NCBI GenBank assembly: GCA_036498945.1
Contig: DASYEQ010000020.1
Location: forward strand, 1 to 64,000
Origin: JAQGMJ01 sp036498945
GTDB lineage: Bacteria; Pseudomonadota; Gammaproteobacteria; Burkholderiales; JAEUOS01
Length of the DNA: 64,000 bases
Direction: 5' to 3'
The position numbers and the translations under genes were made by a program. Of this stretch, positions 17,899-24,849 are shown one piece after another; the stretch's first letter is position 1, and each line of letters begins with the position of its first letter. Under the pieces are notes generated by a model, which saw only the letters and a list, made by a program, of their open reading frames with translations, made no database searches and was not told the origin of the DNA.

Positions 17899-18993
17899 AT
17901 GGCCCGTTTTCACCCGCCTCCCAAATACCAGCACGGCAACATGCGCAAGACCGGCGTATTGCTGGTGAACCTGGGTTCGCCGGATGCCCCGGAGGCGCCC
18001 GCGGTGCGGCGCTACCTGAAGCAATTTCTTTCCGACCCGCGCGTGGTGGAGATTCCGGCGCCGCTGTGGTGGCTGATCCTCAACGGCATCATCCTCAACA
18101 CGCGGCCCAAGGTTTCGGCGGCGAAGTACGAGAGCATCTGGATGCCGGAAGGTTCGCCGCTGAAGGTGCATACCGAGCGCCAGGTGAAACTGCTGCGCGG
18201 CTTTCTCGGGCAAAGCGGCATCGACGTCGAGGTGGCAGGGGCGCAGCGCTATGCCAATCCCTCGATCGATTCGATGCTCGACGAGCTGGTGGCCAAGGGC
18301 TGTGACCGCATCCTGATCGTGCCGCTGTATCCGCAATACGCCGGCAGCACCACCGCCAGCGTGCATGACGCGGTGGCGGCGTGGGCGGGGCGCACGCGCA
18401 ACCTGCCGGCGCTCAACTTCCTGCGCAATTTCCACGACTATCCCGGCTACATCGACGCCCTGGCGGCTTCCGTGCGCCAGCATTGGGAGCAGGAAGTGGG
18501 GCCGCCGGACGTGCTGCTGATGAGCTTTCACGGCGTACCCAGGCGCACCCTGGAGCTGGGCGACCCCTATCACTGCGAATGCCTGAAGACCGGCCGCCTG
18601 CTGGCCGAAGCGCTCGGCCTCGACGAAGACCGCTACCGCATCACCTTCCAGTCGCGCTTCGGCAAGGCCGAGTGGCTGCAACCCTATACCGCGCCGGCGC
18701 TGGCCGAACTCGGGCGCGCCGGCACCGGGCGGGTGGACGTGATCTGCCCCGGCTTCGTCTCCGACTGCCTGGAAACGCTGGAAGAAATCGCCATGGAAGG
18801 CCGCGACGAATTCCTTGCGGCGGGCGGCAAGAAATTCACCTACATCCCTTGTCTCAACGAGCGCGACGACTGGATGCAGGCGCTGGCCGATCTCGTCACC
18901 GTCAACGTCGCCGGCATGCTGCACCCGAAGCAGACGGTTTCCGAACTGGTGGCCGCGCGCGCGGCCGCGCTGGAGCGCGGCGCCAGGCAGTGA
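17899..18993 (+). CDS. hemH: ferrochelatase
   Basis: Inserts Fe2+ into protoporphyrin IX, the last step of protoheme synthesis; membrane-associated. 364 aa from the ATG at 17899. A TTG 24 nt upstream is in frame but less likely; no good Shine-Dalgarno is visible. Motifs: KTGVLLVNLGSPDAPEAPAV at the N-terminus, the active-site His in LLMSFHGVPRRT, and the ferrochelatase signature CPGFVSDCLETLEEI. It is convergent with the aldehyde dehydrogenase gene across only 21 nt. Confidence 0.95.
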   Translation: MARFHPPPKYQHGNMRKTGVLLVNLGSPDAPEAPAVRRYLKQFLSDPRVVEIPAPLWWLILNGIILNTRPKVSAAKYESIWMPEGSPLKVHTERQVKLLRGFLGQSGIDVEVAGAQRYANPSIDSMLDELVAKGCDRILIVPLYPQYAGSTTASVHDAVAAWAGRTRNLPALNFLRNFHDYPGYIDALAASVRQHWEQEVGPPDVLLMSFHGVPRRTLELGDPYHCECLKTGRLLAEALGLDEDRYRITFQSRFGKAEWLQPYTAPALAELGRAGTGRVDVICPGFVSDCLETLEEIAMEGRDEFLAAGGKKFTYIPCLNERDDWMQALADLVTVNVAGMLHPKQTVSELVAARAAALERGARQ

Positions 18994-19014
18994 CGCGCCA
19001 TGCAGGGCGCCGGG

Positions 19015-20496
19015 TTACAGTGCCACGTGCACGTTCTTGTGCTGGGTGTAGCTGATCAGTTCGTCGAAGCCTTCCTCGCGGCCGATACCCGACTGCTTGT
19101 AGCCGCCGAAGGAAGCGCCAATGAAATGGCTGCTGACGTGATTGACCCAGACAAAGCCTGCCTCGATGCGCGCGGCGGCGCGATGCGCGTTCGCCAGGTC
19201 GCGGGTCCAGATCGATGAGGTGAGGCCGTATTCGACCGCGTTGACCGCGTCGAACATGGCTTCCTCTTCCTTCCACTTGAGGATGGACAGCACCGGCCCG
19301 AAGATCTCCTCGTTGGCGATGCGCATGTCCTGCGTCACATTGGTGAATAGCGTCGGCTCGACGAACCAGCCCCGCGCAAGTTTCGGATCAGCCGGCGCGC
19401 GCCCGCCGTAGGCCAGCGTCGCCCCTTCCTGCTTGCCGATCTCGATGTAGCCCATGATCTTCTCCCATTGCGCTTTCGAGATGATGGCGCCCATGGTGGT
19501 GGCCATGTCGGTGGGAATGCCGGGCACGAAGGACTGTGCCGCCTTCAGCATGCCTTCGAGCACCTGCTCGTACACCGCTTCGTGCACGAACAGGCGCGAG
19601 GTCGAGCCGCAGCTTTGCCCGCACCAGGTGAAGTTCATCCCGCCCACCGCCGCCGGAATCGCCTTGGCCAGATCGGCATCGGGGTAGATCACGCAGGCGT
19701 TCTTGCCGCCCAGTTCCAGGCTTACATGCTTCAGCCGATCGGCGGCGGCGCGCGCGATCGCCCGGCCGGTGGGCACGCTGCCGATCAGCGAGACGCGTGG
19801 CACACCAGGATGCTCGACCAGCGCCTGCCCGCAGGCGGCCCCGCCGGAGAGCACATTCAGCACGCCCGGCGGCAGAATGCCGTCGATCAGTTCCATCATG
19901 CGGTAGCTGGAAAGCGGCGCCTGGTGCGGCGGCTTCATGATCACCGTGTTGCCGGCCACCAAGGGAGGGGCGAACTTGGCGGCGGTGAACATGATGGGGT
20001 GGTTGTAGGCGACGATGCGTCCGCACACGCCGTAGGGCTCGCGCACCGTGTAGTTGAGCACGCCTTCGCCCATCGGCAGGGTGTCGCCCTTGATCTCGGT
20101 GGCGAGTCCCGCGAAGTAGTCGATCTGCGCGGCGGCGATCAGCGCGTCCCTTTGCATTTCGCGGATCGGGTTGCCGCAGTTGGCGGCGTCCAGCATTGCC
20201 AGCTCGAAGGCGTTGTCGCGGATCACGGCGGCGACCTTCTTCAGCAGCCCGGCGCGCTCCAGCGGCTTCATGCGCCGCCATCCCCTGAACGCGGCTTGCG
20301 CGGCGCGCACGGCGGCGTCCACGTCCTCCGCATCCGCCTGTGCGCTGGCGCCCAGCGATTCGCCGGTGGCCGGGTTGAGGGTGTTCGCGTAGCCGCCGCG
20401 CGGCGCGTGCCAGGCGCCGCCGTAATACAGGTCGCGCTTTTTCGGCAGCATCTCGGCGACGGGCTTGGCGTGTTGCAAATCGGCGGGCGCGTTCAT
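19015..20496 (-). CDS. NAD(P)-dependent aldehyde dehydrogenase (betaine-aldehyde-DH-like)
   Basis: Oxidises an aldehyde to the acid. 493 aa from the ATG at 20496, preceded by AAAGGAG. Catalytic residues fit the ALDH superfamily: Asn165 (YNHP), Lys188 (MKPP), Glu261 (SLELGGKN) and nucleophile Cys296 (GQSCGS). It lies 11 nt after a ThDP-dependent 2-oxoacid-decarboxylase-like gene, so it probably oxidises the aldehyde that enzyme releases. Substrate unknown. Confidence 0.9.
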   Translation of the reverse strand: MNAPADLQHAKPVAEMLPKKRDLYYGGAWHAPRGGYANTLNPATGESLGASAQADAEDVDAAVRAAQAAFRGWRRMKPLERAGLLKKVAAVIRDNAFELAMLDAANCGNPIREMQRDALIAAAQIDYFAGLATEIKGDTLPMGEGVLNYTVREPYGVCGRIVAYNHPIMFTAAKFAPPLVAGNTVIMKPPHQAPLSSYRMMELIDGILPPGVLNVLSGGAACGQALVEHPGVPRVSLIGSVPTGRAIARAAADRLKHVSLELGGKNACVIYPDADLAKAIPAAVGGMNFTWCGQSCGSTSRLFVHEAVYEQVLEGMLKAAQSFVPGIPTDMATTMGAIISKAQWEKIMGYIEIGKQEGATLAYGGRAPADPKLARGWFVEPTLFTNVTQDMRIANEEIFGPVLSILKWKEEEAMFDAVNAVEYGLTSSIWTRDLANAHRAAARIEAGFVWVNHVSSHFIGASFGGYKQSGIGREEGFDELISYTQHKNVHVAL

Positions 20497-20507
20497 CGCA
20501 GACTCCT

Positions 20508-22301
20508 TTAGCGTTTCTGGCCGGCGGCGCTCACCGCGCCGCTCATGTTGCTGTCGTAGCCGGGGGCGACACGCGCATCGATCACGCACACGCGGCCGGC
20601 GCGCACCGCGGCGATGCCCTGCTCGATGGCGCCGCGCAAGTCCTGCGCGCGCGTCACCGGGCCGATGCCCTCGGCGCCCATCGACTGCGCCATTTGCGCG
20701 ATGTCGATATCCGGCTCGTCGATGCGCTGGCCGATCCAGCGGTTTTCGGCCGGGCGGCTGCGTTCCTTCGCCACGCGTTCCTGGTGCAGTTCGTCGTTGA
20801 AAAACGAGCGGTTGTTGCAGACGATGATGAGGAGCGGAATCTTGTAATGCACCGCGGTCCAGATCGCGGTGTTGCCCATCAGGAAGTCGCCGTCGCCGAT
20901 GAAGGCGATGGTGATGCGCCCGGTCTCGCGCAGTGCCAGCGCGATGCCGGTGGTGTTGCCCGGCCCGGCGCCGACACCGCCGCCGCCGTCGCTGCCGAGA
21001 TAATCCATCGGATGGCGGAAGTGCAGGTAGCCGCCGTTCCAGCCCAGCGGCAGGCGCGCGAGGGTGGTGGGCACGCCCTGCGTTGCGGCTTCCAGCGCGG
21101 CGGCGACGGCGCGGATGCTCACCACGTCGTCATCCGGCACCGGCGGCAGGGCGCGCGGCGCCGGCCAGCTTTGCTGCGGCCGCTGTTGCACCTGGGGCAG
21201 CAGCGCGGCCACGCCGTCATCCGCCTCGCACAGCAGGTAGGCGTCCGCCGGCGGCAGGCTGCCGCTATCCATGCTCCAGCCGCGGTGGATGTGCGCATCC
21301 AGCGAGACGTGGATCACCTTCGCCTGCGTGGTGGAGGTGCCGAAAGCCTGCTTGAAGGCGCCGCCCGGGTCGACCCAGTCGAGCAGCAGCACCACGTCGG
21401 CCTCCTTCAGCGCGGCGCAGGCGCCGGGCGCCATGAAGGTGGCGGGCGGCGCCGCGCATTGCGGATGGTCGGTGGGAAAGCTGGCGCCGGTCTTCAGATC
21501 CATGATCACGCGCGCCTGCAATTTTTCGGCGAGCTCGACGCGGCGCTGCCAGTCGCCCTCGTCGCGCGAGACGCGGCCGATCAGGATCACCGGCTTTTGC
21601 GCCTGCGAGAGCAGTTGCGCGGCACGCCCGACCTCGGCCGGCGGCGGCAGCGGCGAGGCGGGCGGCGCATAGCGGCTGGCCTCGGGCTGCACCGGCGCGG
21701 CCGCCAGCTTGTCTTCCTGCAAGGCGGCGTCGAGGTTGACGTACACCGGCCCGCGCGGCGCGGTCTGCGCGATCTGGCCGGCGCGCAGGAGCGCCTCCAG
21801 CGCGGCGGGAATCGAGCCCGGCTGGTTGTCCCACTTCGTAAAGTCGCGCACCAGCGCGCCCTGGTCGGCGACGGTGTGGATCCAGTCGATCCACGGGCGG
21901 CGCCGCGCCGCGTCCCACGGGCCGGTGGCGCCCAGCAGCAGCACCGGTACGCGGTCGCACCAGGCGTTGAACACCGCCATGCTGGCATGCATCAGGCCGA
22001 CGTTCGAATGCAGCACCGCGCCCATCATCCTGCCGCTGGCCTTGGCATAGCCATGCGCGATCGCCACCGCGTTTTCCTCGTGCAGCACCAAGAGCATCTG
22101 CGGCGCGCTGTTGCCGAGGTGGTTCACCAGGCTGTCGTGCAGGCCGCGGTAGCTGGCGCCGGGGTTGAGCGCGAGATAAGGCACGTCGAGTCCGCGCAGG
22201 CATTGCGCCACCGCGTCGCTGCCCCAGAGTTCGCTTTGCGCCGGGGTCGGCACCGGCGTATCCGGCGTCACCGGCGGCAGCATGGGTTCCTTGGGATTCA
22301 T
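20508..22301 (-). CDS. ThDP-dependent enzyme, benzoylformate-decarboxylase/acetolactate-synthase-like
   Basis: 597 aa with the three domains of the ThDP decarboxylase family. The N-domain has the activating Glu in LLVLHEENAVAIAHGYAKAS and a His in VLHSNVG that lines up with the catalytic His of benzoylformate decarboxylase. The C-domain has the ThDP/Mg motif GDGDFLMGN ... CNN. The substrate loop reads NPGAS where benzoylformate decarboxylase has NPGSN, so the substrate probably differs. Operon order is Bug receptor, this gene, aldehyde dehydrogenase, which suggests uptake of an oxo-acid, decarboxylation, then oxidation. An acetolactate-synthase-type carboligase cannot be excluded. Confidence 0.82.
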   Translation of the reverse strand: MNPKEPMLPPVTPDTPVPTPAQSELWGSDAVAQCLRGLDVPYLALNPGASYRGLHDSLVNHLGNSAPQMLLVLHEENAVAIAHGYAKASGRMMGAVLHSNVGLMHASMAVFNAWCDRVPVLLLGATGPWDAARRRPWIDWIHTVADQGALVRDFTKWDNQPGSIPAALEALLRAGQIAQTAPRGPVYVNLDAALQEDKLAAAPVQPEASRYAPPASPLPPPAEVGRAAQLLSQAQKPVILIGRVSRDEGDWQRRVELAEKLQARVIMDLKTGASFPTDHPQCAAPPATFMAPGACAALKEADVVLLLDWVDPGGAFKQAFGTSTTQAKVIHVSLDAHIHRGWSMDSGSLPPADAYLLCEADDGVAALLPQVQQRPQQSWPAPRALPPVPDDDVVSIRAVAAALEAATQGVPTTLARLPLGWNGGYLHFRHPMDYLGSDGGGGVGAGPGNTTGIALALRETGRITIAFIGDGDFLMGNTAIWTAVHYKIPLLIIVCNNRSFFNDELHQERVAKERSRPAENRWIGQRIDEPDIDIAQMAQSMGAEGIGPVTRAQDLRGAIEQGIAAVRAGRVCVIDARVAPGYDSNMSGAVSAAGQKR

Positions 22302-22335
22302 GTTCGAGGTCCTGTCGAAGTTTTGTGCCGGCAGC

Positions 22336-23307
22336 TCAATCGGCCTTGATGTTGGCGTCGCGGATCACCTTGCCCCAGCGCGCGTAGTCGTCTCGCACCA
22401 GGGTGGCGAGTGCCTCCGGCGTGCTGGTGACGATCTCCAGGCCCTGCGCGGCGAGGCTGGTCTTCACCTCGGGGGCGCGCAAGGCGGCGCCAATGTCCTT
22501 GTTCACGCGGGTGACGATCTCCTTCGGCACGCCGGCGGGCATGAACACGCCGAGCCACACGTCGAGGCTAAAGCCCGGCACCGTCTCGGCGATCGCCGGC
22601 AGGTCGGGAAAGGCGGTAAAGCGCCTGGCGCCGGCCCCGGCGATGATGCGCAGCTTGCCGTCCTTGGCCTGCGGCGCCAGCGAATTCACCGCGCCGATGA
22701 ACAACTGCACCTGGCCGCCGATCAGGTCGGTGATCGCCGGGATCGCGCCCTTGTACGGCACGTGCTCCATCTTCAGCCCCGCCAGATGCGAAAGCATTTC
22801 CGCCGCCAGATGCTGCGGCGAGCCGTTGCCGGAAGAGGCGTAGTTCACCTTGCCGGGATGCGCCTTGGCATAGGCGATGAACTCGGCAACGCTTTTCGCC
22901 GGCACCGCGTTGTTCAGCGCCATCACGAAAGGCACGCTCGCCACCTCGGTGACCGGCGTGAAATCCTTGAACACGTCGAAGGGCACCTTTCCGACATGCG
23001 GGTTGGTGACGAAAATGTTGTTCGCGCCCAGCAGCCACGTATAGCCGTCCGGCGCGCTCTTGGCGACCAGGTCGGCGCCCAGGTTCATGCCCGCGCCGGG
23101 GCGGTTTTCCACCACCACCGCCTGGCCCCAGGTCTCGGAAAGCTTTTGGCCGATGGCGCGCGCCACCACATCGTTGCTGCCGCCGGGTGTAATCGGCACG
23201 ACGAAGCGCACCGGCTTGGCGGGGAAGGGCGCCTGCGCCCATGCGCCTGCGCTGCACAAGGCCAGCGTGAACGGAACCAGCCATTGCCACCACGGCCTGC
23301 GATGCAT
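22336..23307 (-). CDS. Bug-family (TctC-like) periplasmic solute receptor
   Basis: Periplasmic binding protein of tripartite tricarboxylate-type transport. 323 aa from the ATG at 23307, preceded by AGGAGA. Sec signal peptide ending AGAWA-Q. Family motifs: FPAKPVRFVVPITPGGSNDV, the PGAGMNLGADLVAKSAPDGY segment, and ASSGNGSPQHLAAEML. No TctA/TctB membrane genes are in the window, as is common for Bug proteins. It is the first gene of an operon with the ThDP enzyme and aldehyde dehydrogenase. Confidence 0.92.
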   Translation of the reverse strand: MHRRPWWQWLVPFTLALCSAGAWAQAPFPAKPVRFVVPITPGGSNDVVARAIGQKLSETWGQAVVVENRPGAGMNLGADLVAKSAPDGYTWLLGANNIFVTNPHVGKVPFDVFKDFTPVTEVASVPFVMALNNAVPAKSVAEFIAYAKAHPGKVNYASSGNGSPQHLAAEMLSHLAGLKMEHVPYKGAIPAITDLIGGQVQLFIGAVNSLAPQAKDGKLRIIAGAGARRFTAFPDLPAIAETVPGFSLDVWLGVFMPAGVPKEIVTRVNKDIGAALRAPEVKTSLAAQGLEIVTSTPEALATLVRDDYARWGKVIRDANIKAD

Positions 23308-23355
23308 GTTCGTCTCCTGCGCCTTGCGCTTGTGGGGTGACCCGTGCGGGGTCAT

Positions 23356-23402
23356 CAGGCTCCCAGTCTAGGAGCCTGCGCGCCCTCGATCAATATTGAT
23401 CG
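23356..23402. promoter_or_regulatory. stem-loop plus 16 bp palindrome between truB and the Bug operon
   Basis: Two elements in the 108 nt gap. CAGGCTCC/GGAGCCTG with a 7 nt loop (23356-23378) could be a terminator for the translation operon, though no T-run follows. CGATCAATATTGATCG (23387-23402) is a perfect palindrome resembling a LysR/GntR-type operator for the Bug operon. Function is inferred from position only. Confidence 0.5.
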
Positions 23403-23415
23403 TTAAGCAAGCGGT

Positions 23416-24318
23416 TCAGGCAGGCGGCAGTGCCAGGCGCTCGGGGTGCGCCACGCCGTCGGCGACGCGCACCACGCCGAGAAACTGCCCCTCGGGGTCA
23501 TAGGCGCGCGCCGGCCCTGGCGGCGCCTGGAACGGCAGGCGCTGGCCCTGGCGCAGGCGCGCGGCCTGCGCGGTATCAAGTTCGAGGCGCGGAAGGGCAA
23601 TGATCAGGGCATCGACCGGCCGCAGGGCAGCCAGAAGCGCCGGCGCCTCCATCGCCTGCAATCGATCGAGGGGGAGGGCGCCTTCGAGGCTGAAGCCGCC
23701 GGTGGCTTCGCGGCGCAGCGCAGTGAGGTGCGCGCCGCAATCGAGCGTTTCACCGATGTCTTCCGCCAGGGTGCGCACGTAGGTGCCCTTGCTGCATGCC
23801 ACGCGGAAGGTGACGAATTCATCCTTGCGCTCGATCAGGTCAAGCGCGTGAATCGTCACCTGGCGCGGTTCACGCTCCAGCGTCTCGCCGGCGCGCGCGT
23901 ATTCGTACAGCGGCTTGCCGTCGCGCTTGAGCGCGGAATACATCGGCGGAATCTGCGCGATGGCGCCGCTGTGGCGCCGCAGCGCCTCGTGCAATTGCGC
24001 GTCATCGACGTTCACCGGGCGCGTCTGCCGCACCTCGCCTTCGAGGTCGGCGGTGGTGGTGGTCACCCCCAGGCGCATGGTGGCGAGGTAGGTCTTGTCG
24101 GCATCCAGCAGGTGGCCGGAGAACTTGGTGGCATCGCCCAGGGCGACAGGCAAGAGTCCCGTGGCGAACGGGTCCAGCGTGCCGGTATGCCCGGCCTTTT
24201 CCGCGTTGTACAGGCGCTTGATCACCGACAGCACGCCGTTGGAGGTGAGGCCTGGCGGCTTGTCGATGAACAGCACGCCATCGATGCGCTGGCGGGGAGG
24301 GCGCCGGGGAGCGTTCAC
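23416..24318 (-). CDS. truB: tRNA pseudouridine(55) synthase TruB
   Basis: Makes pseudouridine 55 in the T-loop of tRNAs. 300 aa from a GTG at 24318; the only longer frame would use a TTG and run into the repeat, so GTG is preferred. Catalytic Asp49 lies in GHTGTLDPFATGLLPVALG; IPPMYSALKRDGKPLYEYAR and CSKGTYVRTLAEDIGE are TruB motifs. Last gene of the rimP-nusA-infB-rbfA-truB operon, separated from rbfA by the composite repeat. Confidence 0.95.
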   Translation of the reverse strand: MNAPRRPPRQRIDGVLFIDKPPGLTSNGVLSVIKRLYNAEKAGHTGTLDPFATGLLPVALGDATKFSGHLLDADKTYLATMRLGVTTTTADLEGEVRQTRPVNVDDAQLHEALRRHSGAIAQIPPMYSALKRDGKPLYEYARAGETLEREPRQVTIHALDLIERKDEFVTFRVACSKGTYVRTLAEDIGETLDCGAHLTALRREATGGFSLEGALPLDRLQAMEAPALLAALRPVDALIIALPRLELDTAQAARLRQGQRLPFQAPPGPARAYDPEGQFLGVVRVADGVAHPERLALPPA

Positions 24319-24339
24319 TGGTTTTTCGTGTATTTGAAA

Positions 24340-24410
24340 TTTGAAATTGACCGGCTCCGCCGGCGATTTCAAACTCGATCCAGGCAAAAGTAGGCTTGTA
24401 CTTTTGCCTG
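24340..24410 (+). repeat. composite palindromic repeat, copy 1 (rbfA/truB gap)
   Basis: Module A: CCGGC-TCC-GCCGG (24351-24363) inside a TTTGAAAT/ATTTCAAA outer stem (24340-24373), containing GATTTC. Module B: a perfect 12 bp hairpin CAGGCAAAAGTA/TACTTTTGCCTG with a GGCTTG loop (24381-24410), ending 1 nt from the rbfA stop. The same modules recur at 47935-48042 (opposite orientation) and 49959-50008. Confidence 0.85.
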
Positions 24411-24411
24411 T

Positions 24412-24786
24412 TCAATCTTCCTTGGCGCGCACGGAATTGGCCTGCTCGATCAACTGCGACAACTCGATGCCGCGCTCCAGGCTTTCGTCGAACTTGAAAT
24501 GCAGCTCGGGAATCTGGTGGATCTTGATGCGCTTGCCGAGTTGCACGCGCAGGAAGCCCCCCGACTTTTTCAGGCCGGCGAGGATCGAGGGGACCGCCGA
24601 GCGGTCGGTCATGGTGGTGAAGAACACGGTGGCGTGCGCGTAATCCGCCGTCACTTCGACGCCGGTCAGGCTGATCATGCCGATGCGCGGGTCCTTCAAT
24701 TCAGTGCGGATGATCTCCGCGAGATCGCGCCTGATCTGCTCGTTGACGCGTTCGCTGCGGGAAAAACCCTTGGTCTGGTGGCGCAT
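24412..24786 (-). CDS. rbfA: 30S ribosome-binding factor RbfA
   Basis: Small KH-fold protein needed for late 30S maturation and 16S 5'-end processing. 124 aa from the ATG at 24786 (MRHQTKGFSRSERVNEQIRR), with AGGAGA upstream. KH core: DPRIGMISLTGVEVTADYAH and LGKRIKIHQIPELHFKFDES. It lies between infB and truB as in other proteobacteria. Confidence 0.95.
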   Translation of the reverse strand: MRHQTKGFSRSERVNEQIRRDLAEIIRTELKDPRIGMISLTGVEVTADYAHATVFFTTMTDRSAVPSILAGLKKSGGFLRVQLGKRIKIHQIPELHFKFDESLERGIELSQLIEQANSVRAKED

Positions 24787-24849
24787 GCTTGGTTCTCCTG
24801 CGACTGTCGCAACGAAAGGCCCCGGACGCAAGTCCGGGGAGCGTCTCGT

